NCBI GenBank assembly: GCA_017427185.1
Contig: JAFRTJ010000030.1
Coordinates: 62,001-126,000, forward strand
Origin: Bacteroidaceae bacterium
Lineage (GTDB): Bacteria > Bacteroidota > Bacteroidia > Bacteroidales > Bacteroidaceae
DNA: 64,000 nt
Direction of reading: 5' to 3'
The notes below the pieces were generated by a model. It saw nothing but the letters and a program-made list of their open reading frames with translations, did no database searches and was not told the DNA's origin. Both the position numbers and the translations under genes were made by a program. Below, piece after piece: positions 51,886 through 60,466 of this stretch. The first letter of the stretch is position 1; each line of letters begins with the position of its first letter.

Positions 51886-54609
51886 TTACTCTTCTACTGC
51901 AGCCTGCGCGGCGGCGAGGCGCGCGATAGGAACACGGAAAGGAGAGCAGCTTGCATAGTTCATGCCAATTCTGGCACAGAACTTCACAGAACTGGGTTCA
52001 CCACCATGCTCGCCACAGATACCGCACTTCAAGTCAGCGCGTACTGAACGACCCTTTTCTACGGCCATCTTGATCAATTGGCCAACGCCCTTCTGATCCA
52101 GTACCTGGAAGGGGTCTACCTTCAGGATCTTCTTCTCCAGATATGCAGGCAAGAAGCTGGCAATGTCATCGCGGCTATAGCCGAAGGTCATCTGGGTCAG
52201 GTCGTTCGTTCCAAAGGAGAAGTATTCTGCATGAGCTGCTACCGCATCAGCTGTCAGGGCAGCACGAGGAACCTCGATCATAGTACCTACTTTGAAGGGG
52301 AATGGCTCTACACCTTCTTCCTCGAAGAGTTTGGCGGCAGTCTTGCGGATGATGGCTTCCTGCTCCTCAAACTCGCGGTGTTTGCCCACCAGGGGAACCA
52401 TGATTTCAGGATGGGGATCGTGACCTTCCTTGCGCAGTTGGATGGCAGCTCCGATGATGGCTCTGGTTTGCATCTCTGTGATTTCTGGATAGGTGTTACC
52501 CAGACGGCAGCCACGATGGCCCAGCATAGGATTGTTCTCTGAGAGAGAAGCTACACGCTTCTGTATCTGATCTAGGCTTACTCCCATTGCCTCAGCCATT
52601 TCCTGCTGACCCTTCAGGTCGTGGGGAACAAACTCGTGCAATGGGGGATCCAGCAGACGAACGTTTACAGGCAGACCGTCCATAGCGAGCAGGATGCCGT
52701 AGAAGTCCTTTGTCTGATAGGGGAGCAGTTTGGCGAGAGCTTTCTTGCGGCCCTCTACGTTGTCGGAGAGAATCATCTCGCGCATAGCCACGATTTTCTG
52801 GTCATCGAAGAACATGTGCTCTGTACGTGTCAGACCGATACCCTTGGCGCCAAATGCACGTGCTACCTGAGCGTCGTGGGGAGTGTCAGCATTGGTGCGT
52901 ACCTCCATCTTGGTGTACTTGTCGCACAGATCCATCAGGGCTTTGAAGTCGCCGCTCAACTCAGCAGCTTTGGTGGGAACTTCGCCAGCATATACTTGTC
53001 CTGTGCTTCCGTTGAGTGAGAGATAGTCGCCTTCTTTGTAAGTTACGCCTTCGATCTCCACGGTCTTGGCCTTGTAGTTCACGTTGATGGCTCCGGCACC
53101 ACTGACGCAGCACTTGCCCATACCACGTGCAACCACAGCAGCGTGAGAAGTCATACCGCCACGAGCGGTCAGGATACCTTCTGCACTTGCCATACCTGCC
53201 AAATCCTCAGGACTTGTCTCGATGCGAACCATGATTACCTGGTGACCATTCTCGTGCCAAGCCTGGGCATCGTCAGCGTGGAATACGATCTGACCACATG
53301 CTGCTCCAGGGCTGGCGGGCAGACCTTGGGTGATTACCTTTGCCTTCTTCAGGGCTTCTTTGTCGAAGACGGGATGCAACAGCTCGTCCAGTTTCTGAGG
53401 CTCACAACGCAGGAGGGCTGTCTTCTCGTCGATCAGGCCTTCGCGCAGCAGGTCCATGGCTATCTTTACCATAGCGGTACCTGTACGCTTGCCATTACGT
53501 GTCTGCAGGAACCACAGCTTGCCTTCCTGGACGGTGAACTCCATGTCTTGCATGTCGTGGTAATGTTTCTCCAGCTTGTCTTGAAGGGCATCCAGTTCCT
53601 TGTAGAGCTCAGGCATAGCCTCTTCCATGGAGGGATATTTGCTCAGGCGCTCTTCTTCGCTGATGCCAGCACGCTCAGCCCAACGCTGAGAGCCAATTTT
53701 GGTGATCTGCTGGGGAGTGCGGATACCTGCTACGACGTCCTCACCCTGAGCATTGATCAGGTATTCACCGTTGAAGAGATTCTCGCCGTTGCCGGCATCG
53801 CGGCTGAAGCATACGCCAGTGGCTGAAGTGTCGCCCATGTTGCCGAATACCATAGCCATTACGGATACGGCTGTTCCCCACTCATCGGGAATTCCTTCCA
53901 TCTTGCGGTAGAGGATGGCACGCTCGTTCATCCAGCTGCGGAACACGGCACAGATAGCGCCCCACAATTGTTCCTTGGGATCGGTGGGGAAGTCGCTTCC
54001 GGTCTGCTCCTTGATGGCTTTCTTGAAGAGCTCTACCAGCTTCTTCAGGCTCTCTACGGAGAGATCCTTGTCGAGGGTCACCCCCTGCTCTTCCTTCACC
54101 TTCTCGATGATGGCTTCGAAGGGATCGATGTCTTCCTTGTTTACGGGCTTCATTCCCAGCACCACGTCGCCGTACATCTGTACGAAACGGCGGTAGCTGT
54201 CGTATACGAAGTGAGGATTGCCGGTCTTCTTCACCATACCCTCGGCTACCTCGTCGTTCAAACCCAGGTTCAGGATGGTGTCCATCATGCCAGGCATAGA
54301 GGCACGCGCACCGGAACGAACAGAGACGAGCAAAGGATTCTCGGTATCGCCGAACTTGCTGTTCATCAGCTTCTCGATGTGTGCTACAGCAGCGTTCACA
54401 TCGTCGTTCAGCAACTCTACAATCTTGTCCTGACCTACTTCGTAATACTCGTTGCAGGTGTCGGTAGTGATGGTGAAACCAGGAGGCACAGGAACACCAA
54501 TGTGGTTCATCTCAGCCAGGTTTGCACCCTTGCCGCCCAAAGCTTCGCGCATCTGGGCATTACCCTCAGCTTGTCCGTTGCCGAAGGTATAAACTCTTTT
54601 TTGGCTCAT
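51886..54609 (-). CDS. ppdK: Pyruvate, phosphate dikinase
   Basis: A 907-residue enzyme starting MSQKRVYTFGNGQAEGN at 54609. A longer in-frame start would cross the promoter. It contains the ATP-grasp nucleotide-binding domain (LGGKGANLAEM onward), the phosphohistidine domain with GGMTSHAAVVARGMGK (catalytic His), and the PEP/pyruvate barrel with VPRAALTADAVAAHAEYFSFGTNDLTQMTFG and the catalytic CGICGEHGG. The reaction interconverts pyruvate, ATP and phosphate with PEP, AMP and pyrophosphate. In anaerobic Bacteroidota it serves glycolysis with pyrophosphate or gluconeogenesis. It is a single-gene unit with its own promoter and terminator. Confidence 0.97.
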   Translation of the reverse strand: MSQKRVYTFGNGQAEGNAQMREALGGKGANLAEMNHIGVPVPPGFTITTDTCNEYYEVGQDKIVELLNDDVNAAVAHIEKLMNSKFGDTENPLLVSVRSGARASMPGMMDTILNLGLNDEVAEGMVKKTGNPHFVYDSYRRFVQMYGDVVLGMKPVNKEDIDPFEAIIEKVKEEQGVTLDKDLSVESLKKLVELFKKAIKEQTGSDFPTDPKEQLWGAICAVFRSWMNERAILYRKMEGIPDEWGTAVSVMAMVFGNMGDTSATGVCFSRDAGNGENLFNGEYLINAQGEDVVAGIRTPQQITKIGSQRWAERAGISEEERLSKYPSMEEAMPELYKELDALQDKLEKHYHDMQDMEFTVQEGKLWFLQTRNGKRTGTAMVKIAMDLLREGLIDEKTALLRCEPQKLDELLHPVFDKEALKKAKVITQGLPASPGAACGQIVFHADDAQAWHENGHQVIMVRIETSPEDLAGMASAEGILTARGGMTSHAAVVARGMGKCCVSGAGAINVNYKAKTVEIEGVTYKEGDYLSLNGSTGQVYAGEVPTKAAELSGDFKALMDLCDKYTKMEVRTNADTPHDAQVARAFGAKGIGLTRTEHMFFDDQKIVAMREMILSDNVEGRKKALAKLLPYQTKDFYGILLAMDGLPVNVRLLDPPLHEFVPHDLKGQQEMAEAMGVSLDQIQKRVASLSENNPMLGHRGCRLGNTYPEITEMQTRAIIGAAIQLRKEGHDPHPEIMVPLVGKHREFEEQEAIIRKTAAKLFEEEGVEPFPFKVGTMIEVPRAALTADAVAAHAEYFSFGTNDLTQMTFGYSRDDIASFLPAYLEKKILKVDPFQVLDQKGVGQLIKMAVEKGRSVRADLKCGICGEHGGEPSSVKFCARIGMNYASCSPFRVPIARLAAAQAAVEE

Positions 54610-54660
54610 TTTTTTTTGTTGAATCTTATTTGTTAAATGATAAACTTTCATGAATAGATA

Positions 54661-54692
54661 CAAAAATATGGCGATTTTCTGATTATACCAAA
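54661..54692 (-). promoter_or_regulatory. Promoter of ppdK
   Basis: Read on the minus strand, TTTG (54692-54689), a 20-nt spacer and TATTTTTG (54668-54661) match the Bacteroidota promoter. The leader to the ATG is about 45 nt. Confidence 0.8.
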
Positions 54693-54722
54693 CCATTTCG
54701 CGTTTTTTAGCGCTTTTTTCTG

Positions 54723-54730
54723 TAATTTTG
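54723..54730 (+). promoter_or_regulatory. -7 box of rlmD
   Basis: TAATTTTG lies 27 nt before the rlmD ATG and is divergent from the ppdK promoter. No TTTG is visible at -33. Confidence 0.45.
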
Positions 54731-54757
54731 TCCCTGCAATTCGATATAATTCACAAT

Positions 54758-56176
54758 ATGGCTAGAAAAAAGAAGAGTTTACCTGTTTTAGAGAATATCC
54801 TGATTACAGACGTTGCAGCCGAGGGAAAAGCTCTCGCTCGAGTGGATGATTTGGTAGTTTTTGTGCCTTTTGTGGTGCCTGGGGATGTGGTGGATTTGAA
54901 GGTCCTGCGCAAGAAACACAGTTATGCCGAGGCCGTCGCCATCCGTTTCCGTCAGTTCAGCGAGAAGCGTGCCCAGCCCTTCTGTCCCCACTTTGGCGTC
55001 TGTGGAGGTTGCAAGTGGCAGATTCTTCCCTACGAGGAACAGCTGAGATACAAGCAGAAGCAGGTGATGGACAATCTTACCCGTATCGGCAAGTTGGAGC
55101 TGCCCTCGTGCAGTCCTATTTTGGGGAGCCAGATGACGCGCGAGTACCGCAACAAGCTCGAGTTCGGCTTCTCCAACAAGCGTTGGCTCACAGCCGAGCA
55201 GATTGCCAGCGGGGAGGAATTCGAGCATCGCGAGGCCGTAGGGTTTCATACTTCCGGTTCCTTCGACAAGATTCTTCCCATCGAGGAATGCCATCTGATG
55301 GACGACATTAACAATCGGATCCGCAATGGAATCCGCGACTATGCCTACGCCCATTCCCTTACTTTTTTTGACGCGCGCGTGCACACTGGACTTCTGCGGG
55401 GCATGATGATACGGCTCAGCAACACAGGGGAGCTCATGCTACTCATGCAGTTCTGCATCACCAACGAACAGGAGCGACAGCAAGCTGAAGGGATGCTTCA
55501 ATGGCTACACGTCAACTTCCCGGAAGTAAGCAGTTTACTTTGGGTAAACAACACGAAGTTCAACGATACTTTCAGCGATCTTCCTGTGGAGCGTTTCAGT
55601 GGGACGGACCACATTTACCTCCAGATGGAGAACCTGCGTTTCAAGGTCGGGCCCAAGAGTTTCTATCAGACCAACACGGATCAAGCCTACATATTATATA
55701 AGGTGGCACGCGACTTCGCCCAGCTTACTGGCAGCGAGCTTGTCTATGACCTCTACACCGGCACGGGCACCATCGCCAATTTCGTGGCGCGTCAGGCTCG
55801 TCAGGTCATCGGCATCGAGTATGTTCCTGAAGCCATCGAGGACGCAAAGGTCAACAGCCAGCTCAACGGCATAGAGAACACCCTCTTCTTTGCGGGCGAC
55901 ATGAAGGACATCCTCAACCGCGACTTCATCCAGCAGCACGGGCGGCCTGACGTCATCATTACCGACCCGCCACGTGCTGGCATGCATCAGAGTGTTGTCG
56001 ATGCCATCCTGTTTGCCTCTCCCCAGCGCATCGTCTACGTCAGTTGCAACCCTGCCACGCAGGCTCGCGATCTGCAGCTGCTCGACGAGCAGTATCAGGT
56101 GGCTCGCATCCAGCCTGTCGACATGTTCCCGCATACCCAGCACGTCGAGAACGTCGTCCTGCTCACTCGTCGATAG
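54758..56176 (+). CDS. rlmD: 23S rRNA (uracil-5-)-methyltransferase RlmD
   Basis: A 472-residue TrmA/RlmD-type protein starting at the ATG at 54758 (MARKKKSLPVLEN). An N-terminal TRAM domain (about 8-65) precedes the 4Fe-4S cysteines Cys76, Cys82 and Cys85 (FCPHFGVCGGC). The SAM-binding fold has DLYTGTGTIANFVA, and DPPRAGMH and VYVSCNPATQARDL carry the catalytic Cys. It methylates C5 of a uridine in 23S rRNA. Which of the RlmC/RlmD sites is used cannot be told. Its last 14 bp overlap the end of a convergent gene. Confidence 0.92.
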   Translation: MARKKKSLPVLENILITDVAAEGKALARVDDLVVFVPFVVPGDVVDLKVLRKKHSYAEAVAIRFRQFSEKRAQPFCPHFGVCGGCKWQILPYEEQLRYKQKQVMDNLTRIGKLELPSCSPILGSQMTREYRNKLEFGFSNKRWLTAEQIASGEEFEHREAVGFHTSGSFDKILPIEECHLMDDINNRIRNGIRDYAYAHSLTFFDARVHTGLLRGMMIRLSNTGELMLLMQFCITNEQERQQAEGMLQWLHVNFPEVSSLLWVNNTKFNDTFSDLPVERFSGTDHIYLQMENLRFKVGPKSFYQTNTDQAYILYKVARDFAQLTGSELVYDLYTGTGTIANFVARQARQVIGIEYVPEAIEDAKVNSQLNGIENTLFFAGDMKDILNRDFIQQHGRPDVIITDPPRAGMHQSVVDAILFASPQRIVYVSCNPATQARDLQLLDEQYQVARIQPVDMFPHTQHVENVVLLTRR

Positions 56177-56813
56177 GGGGCTTTTGCCAAGGGTGGGGCA
56201 GCCTGGATTTTCTTGCCTCCAGAATGGAATCGTAGGGGGCGTCTATGAAGACCGTTTCTGGTGAGAGCCTCCATAGGATTTTGTCCATATACCCATAACT
56301 TCTTATGTAGACATTCGTTTCCGAACACTCCGGCTGCAGTTCGTGCGCCTCGTCATTCTTGTAATCATAAAGCATACGCATGTCGTAGAAGAATAGTGTA
56401 GTGTCTCCCTCGATGTGGAAATTGCCTGCTAAATCGTAGCCTTGAGGGGGACTGTCGAGATATTCGCTTTTTCCGGAAGGCAGGACTATCTTCAAGAAAG
56501 ATTCATACGTGCCTGTCACATAGGTGTCGTGGAGCGTCAGGCCGGTGAATCCCTCTGCCTCGAGCCTCTGCTTGGCGAAATCCCAAAAGTATGCCGTCGA
56601 AAGCGAATCGTTGAAGTCCTGAAGCCGCTGCCTCTGTTGTTCCACCTCTTTTCTCTCCCTGCGTTCCTCTCTGCGTGTTTGGACGGTAGATTGGCACATT
56701 TGGATAAGGGACATGAACAAGTACAAAACCACAAATACCACACATACCATGCAACCGCATCCGTTGTCTCCGCTGCATCCTCCGCGACCGCTCGTGGGCA
56801 TAAGGTCATCCAT
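56163..56813 (-). CDS. Membrane-anchored protein of unknown function
   Basis: A 216-residue protein starting MDDLMPTSGRGGC (an ATG 27 nt upstream is also possible). A short Gly/Cys-rich segment (GCSGDNGCGCMVC) precedes one membrane helix (about 19-38), a charged Arg/Glu-rich coiled coil (about 45-70) and a beta-rich domain (about 85-216). Four or five Cys residues lie just before the helix. I do not recognise the family. A matching minus-strand promoter lies at 57146-57176, which would give a leader of over 300 nt. It is convergent with rlmD. Confidence 0.65.
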   Translation of the reverse strand: MDDLMPTSGRGGCSGDNGCGCMVCVVFVVLYLFMSLIQMCQSTVQTRREERRERKEVEQQRQRLQDFNDSLSTAYFWDFAKQRLEAEGFTGLTLHDTYVTGTYESFLKIVLPSGKSEYLDSPPQGYDLAGNFHIEGDTTLFFYDMRMLYDYKNDEAHELQPECSETNVYIRSYGYMDKILWRLSPETVFIDAPYDSILEARKSRLPHPWQKPPIDE

Positions 56814-57038
56814 GAAAAAGTATAAGAAAGAACCTTTCATGCCTACGTCAATTTATAGTTTTCGTGAACTCTTTGGGGGCTTTTCATTCACTATGCAAAG
56901 TGTACAATAAAATTCTCAATTATCCAAGAACTTCCGCAAGTTTTTTCCCGTCCCCGTTGAGCGGAGTATCCCGAGGTTTTCTTCGCCTGAATTCTACTTG
57001 CAAAAGGTACCTGATTTCCGCCATGATGAGTCGTATGG

Positions 57039-57065
57039 AAACTGTTCAACTGTTCGAACTGTTCG
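57039..57065 (+). repeat. Three AACTGTTC units
   Basis: The sequence AACTGTTC occurs three times in direct tandem with a G between some units. It matches the right arm of the nearby 57.25-kb element (AAACTGTTCAACTGTTCG is identical). Confidence 0.8.
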
Positions 57066-57145
57066 CCTCATGAGAGATGAATCAACAAATTCCGTCTTTG
57101 CCTTTTTTTTGCGTGTGCAACAGGCTGAGTAGGGTTCTTTTTCTG

Positions 57146-57176
57146 CAAAGGTACAGCTTTCTTCAGAACTGCCAAA
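57146..57176 (-). promoter_or_regulatory. Minus-strand promoter toward 56813
   Basis: Read on the minus strand, TTTG (57176-57173), a 19-nt spacer and TACCTTTG (57153-57146) match the consensus well. The only gene downstream is the membrane-anchored protein, about 330 nt away. Confidence 0.7.
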
Positions 57177-57253
57177 CATCAGTTGGAAATGACTCGCATC
57201 AGTTTGCGATATCCTCTGCATCGAAGTTCCCACTCTTGCAGGACTGCTTCTAA

Positions 57254-57644
57254 GCGAACGAACGAACAGTTGAACAGTTTTGTTCTGCGTCAATTTAGGT
57301 GGTGATTCCTGTTCTGTTTCTGCTCCACAACATGTATGTGTTTGCCCATGTCATCTTGACTCTTGTCTAGTTATTCATATTCCTTTCTTGTTTCTTTAAT
57401 TCGTCATACAAAATAGTAGGTTAATTTACAATTATTGCATATCAAAATCATATCATAAATCAGCGTATTAGGTGAGATTCTCAAACCTTTATTCACCACC
57501 TAAATTGACGCAGAACCAACAGTTTCCAAAAAGTGTGTGTGAGAGGTAAAAAGATATTATATATATAATCAAGATTATATATATAATATCTTTTTAAGGT
57601 TGTGTGTAAAAAAAAATAAACTGTTCAACTGTTCGTTCGTTCGC
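57254..57644. repeat. 391-bp nested inverted-repeat element
   Basis: The outer arms 57254-57280 and 57618-57644 are perfect 27-bp inverted repeats made of GAACAGTT/AACTGTTC and GAAC/GTTC units. Directly inside is a perfect 24-bp pair (57282-57305 and 57493-57516, containing GTCAATTTAGGTGGTGA). Between the second inner arm and the right outer arm lies a further perfect hairpin of 24 bp per arm with a 2-nt loop (57547-57596), all A and T except for a few bases. The 187-bp core (57306-57492) has no ORF. Confidence 0.92.
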
Positions 57645-57936
57645 TGTTCGGCAACCCAAAGAGGAGAGTGGAGAGTGGCAAATATTTCCTCCATTGGATG
57701 TGTTAAGCAGTTGGTAGTTATGTGGTTGTGCCGATATTCTTGGCTGATGCAGGGGGGCATTTCACGCATAGTAATGGCTTAACTTTTGTCCGCAGGATGA
57801 AGAATTGAGAGGTTCGCGCGATCATGCGATCGCACGTACGAGCGCGCAAAGAACTGCTTAACTACAAAAACGGAATGGGACATTCGAAATTTCAGTAAAA
57901 AAATGTATGCGCAGGAGGATAAAAGTACCTGAAATG

Positions 57937-57968
57937 TTTGGCGGTTTCACGAAAATTCCGTACCTTTG
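57937..57968 (+). promoter_or_regulatory. Orphan plus-strand promoter
   Basis: TTTG (57937-57940), a 20-nt spacer and TACCTTTG (57961-57968) form one of the best promoter matches in the window, but the next gene downstream is on the opposite strand. Confidence 0.75.
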
Positions 57969-57973
57969 TACAT

Positions 57974-58083
57974 AGTAAGAAACTGCTGCGTGTTTGGAGT
58001 GCACGCAGGGTCTGCCAGACAGGAAACGGGGGTAATTCCTGAGGGGAGAGGAGGCTAATGTGGGGGCAAATGCCTTGCTTTTC
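57974..58083 (+). ncRNA. Candidate small RNA
   Basis: This is the stretch directly after the orphan promoter. It can form several hairpins: CTGCGTG/CACGCAG (57986-58008), GTCT/AGAC (about 58010-58020), AGGAA/TTCCT (58021-58040) and a weak GGCA/TGCC near 58065-58074 followed by TTGCTTTT, a poor terminator. No known riboswitch, RNase P or SRP consensus was recognised. Without a strong terminator the transcript could continue antisense into the ABC gene. Confidence 0.35.
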
Positions 58084-58815
58084 TCAATCGGTGATCTGGA
58101 AGTAGTCCTCGAGTTCAGTTTGGGCTTGTCCGTCGCGGTTGTCGATGTCGCGTATGATGATTCCATGCTCGAGCAGGGCGATGCGGGGGCAGATGTCGAC
58201 GGTGTGCTGCAGGTTGTGGCTCGATATGAGGATGGTGGCGCCGGTCTCCTGGTTGTACTTCGTGAGGAGGTGCTTGATGGCACTCTGGCTGCTGGGGTCG
58301 AGGAAGTTGAAGGGCTCGTCGAGGATGAGCACCTGTGGGCGCAGGAGCATGGCAGCGATGATACCCACCTTCTGTTTGTTGCCAGCGCTTAGGTTGCGGA
58401 TGAGTTTCTTCTGTCCGATCACCTCGTCAGCCATGAAGTGGCTGAAGCGGTCGAGGAAGGTCTTCAGGTCGTCCGAGGAGATTCCGCTAATGCGTGCTAT
58501 GAACTGGAAGTATTCGTCGGGGGTGAGGTAGTCGATGAGGAAGGATTCGTCGATGTATGCGCCTGTCCAGTCCTTCCACTGCTCGGTTTCAGCCACGTTC
58601 ACGTCGACGTCTGTCTCCTGGAAGTTGCCTGCCATGTGCACGTCGCCGTTGTCGGCTTTTATCAGGTCGAGCATGAGTCGGAAGAGGGTGCTCTTGCCAG
58701 CTCCGTTGTTGCCCACGAGTCCCAGCATCTCACCGCTGTGGATGGTGTAGCTGTCGATGTTGACGGCGACTTTCTCGCCAAAACATTTCTTTAGGTTATT
58801 GATTTGTATCTGCAT
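58084..58815 (-). CDS. ABC transporter ATP-binding protein
   Basis: A 243-residue ATPase with Walker A GNNGAGKS (35-42), a signature LSAGNKQKVG in place of the usual LSGGQ (typical of this exporter subgroup), Walker B VLILDEPFNFLDP and the switch histidine in LISSHNLQH. It probably powers the membrane protein encoded upstream, whose gene ends 39 nt away. The substrate is unknown. Confidence 0.92.
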   Translation of the reverse strand: MQIQINNLKKCFGEKVAVNIDSYTIHSGEMLGLVGNNGAGKSTLFRLMLDLIKADNGDVHMAGNFQETDVDVNVAETEQWKDWTGAYIDESFLIDYLTPDEYFQFIARISGISSDDLKTFLDRFSHFMADEVIGQKKLIRNLSAGNKQKVGIIAAMLLRPQVLILDEPFNFLDPSSQSAIKHLLTKYNQETGATILISSHNLQHTVDICPRIALLEHGIIIRDIDNRDGQAQTELEDYFQITD

Positions 58816-58854
58816 GATTCGATGTGTAAAAAAATACTTGTATCTGTGAAGGGA

Positions 58855-60420
58855 TTAGAAATTTCGGGTCGCACGGAAGCCTTCCATGTTGACGTATCGG
58901 CGCTGCATCATGCGCGTGTAGATGTTGCGCAACCAGATCTTGTGGGTGGCGAGTCCTACCAGTCCCATGGCTATGAGGGCGAAGTATCCGCCTGGGTTCC
59001 CCAGGATCAGAATGGCAATCTTCTCGATCAGTATGGGCAGGAACATGGCGACGAGTGTGACGATCTGCTGCATCGTGTTGGCTTGCTTGGCGGTAATCTT
59101 CTGGTTGAGGGGCAGGGTGTCCTTGTTGTAGACAGCCATCTGGAAGAAACAGGGATAGAGTACGCCTGCCGTGAAGAAAAGGTAGCCGAGGTTCATCCAA
59201 AGTGATATCTTATCGATGAAGACGAGAGGAAGGATGAAGAGCAAGGGTATGAGGATGGATATGCTGTTGAAATAGAACTTGGCTCTCAACAGGTCGTAAA
59301 TGCTTTGCCGACGTGACATGAGGCCGTCGATGTAGTTCCCCTCGTAGCACATGATGGTGGGCAGGGTCATCACGCCCAGCAGTACGTAGTCGTAGAGGCA
59401 GATGAAGGACTTCATGAAGGTGCCGTCGTAGACATCGGTGAAATAGAGCATGGCGCTGAAGAAGAGCATGGCGCAGAGGGCTATGATAAATCCCATGCGC
59501 ACCTGCTTGTTCCGCATGCGAAGCTTGATTTCCATCTTGAGATACTCGCCCATGGCGCCATAGCGGTTGAGGAAGTTCATCTGAGTGGTGTGCTTCATCT
59601 CCACTTCCTCTTTCTGTGCCACCTCGTTGTAGACCATCTTTGTCTGCAGCCAGAAGTTGATCAGATAGAAGAAGGTGATGAGGGCAAAGGCTACGAGATA
59701 GGGCCACAGCTGAATCTTTGCGAAGGCGTACATGAACTCTGTGCAGGGCATATCCAACAGGTTCTTCTCAGGAACGAACATCAATGCCAGGAGACCTGCA
59801 TGGATGGCAGCAGGCAAGAGAGCCCATGCGATATGCTTCATGCAGAGGGCACGCACGAAGAGGTAGGCATAGCCGTTGGCGATGAAGAGGAGCCACCATC
59901 CGATGAGCCAGCTGAGGAATGCCCAGAAGCCCATCAGGGGCCAAATGGCAATGGCTCCGAAGGGAACCAGGAAGAAGGCCCAGAACATGTTGCCGAGACT
60001 GAATCCTGCATGCGCCAGATAGACGTTCATCAGGAAACTGCGTCGGATGGGTAGTAGGCTGTATGGCTTGGCTTGTTGAGCAGGGGTTTCCTGAAGGACA
60101 AAACGAAGCCAGAAGTCCGTGAGAATGAAATAAATGAGTCCACCGTCGAGGACATGGAAGGCAGCCACGCCGTTGTATGCCCCTTTCATGGCTGTAGGCA
60201 TCATGACTCCCATGAGAAGCAGGATGGCAGCGTAGTAGATGATTAAGAACCAAGCGAGGAACTTCATGAATCTGTTCTTCTCGAACATGGGGTGTCGTCT
60301 GGCCTTGAGGTCCTCGTTCTTCTTCAGGATCTTGTATAATTGCCAAAGGCCCACTTGCACTTTTCCTCCCAATAAGGATTGGGTGAGTCTGTTTCTCTCG
60401 GGGATTCCTGTACTTTGCAT
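58855..60420 (-). CDS. ABC exporter membrane protein (DUF5687-like)
   Basis: A 521-residue integral membrane protein with about 12 hydrophobic helices, including FLAWFLIIYYAAILLLMGVM, FALITFFYLINFWL and ITFFYL. It matches the Bacteroidota DUF5687-type permeases paired with an ATPase, as here. The start is at 60420. It lies upstream of the ATPase gene and 46 nt from trxB. An export role is inferred from the pairing only. Confidence 0.85.
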   Translation of the reverse strand: MQSTGIPERNRLTQSLLGGKVQVGLWQLYKILKKNEDLKARRHPMFEKNRFMKFLAWFLIIYYAAILLLMGVMMPTAMKGAYNGVAAFHVLDGGLIYFILTDFWLRFVLQETPAQQAKPYSLLPIRRSFLMNVYLAHAGFSLGNMFWAFFLVPFGAIAIWPLMGFWAFLSWLIGWWLLFIANGYAYLFVRALCMKHIAWALLPAAIHAGLLALMFVPEKNLLDMPCTEFMYAFAKIQLWPYLVAFALITFFYLINFWLQTKMVYNEVAQKEEVEMKHTTQMNFLNRYGAMGEYLKMEIKLRMRNKQVRMGFIIALCAMLFFSAMLYFTDVYDGTFMKSFICLYDYVLLGVMTLPTIMCYEGNYIDGLMSRRQSIYDLLRAKFYFNSISILIPLLFILPLVFIDKISLWMNLGYLFFTAGVLYPCFFQMAVYNKDTLPLNQKITAKQANTMQQIVTLVAMFLPILIEKIAILILGNPGGYFALIAMGLVGLATHKIWLRNIYTRMMQRRYVNMEGFRATRNF

Positions 60421-60466
60421 GTTTTTGAAAGTCTGTTTGGAAATTGGAATTGAAAGAAGCTGTTTC

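Larger units (their letters stand above)
56841..58083. other. 1.24-kb gene-free region with nested repeats and an orphan promoter
   Basis: It holds a minus-strand promoter (57146-57176), an AACTGTTC triple repeat (57039-57065), the 391-bp nested inverted-repeat element, a GC-rich palindromic patch around TGCGATCGCA (57825-57834) and a plus-strand promoter at 57937 with no gene behind it. No credible gene was found. Confidence 0.75.

Noticed and set aside
57824..57898. Short ORF starting at the ATG at 57824 (24 codons)
   Set aside because: It lies in a GC-rich palindromic patch and has no promoter or ribosome binding context. It is probably a chance frame.
57974..58083. RNase P RNA, cobalamin or TPP riboswitch
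   Set aside because: Fragments such as GCCAGACAGG and GAGGAGGC look vaguely similar, but the universal core of RNase P (GAGGAAAGTCCGGGC) and the B12 and THI boxes are absent, and no gene on the same strand follows.
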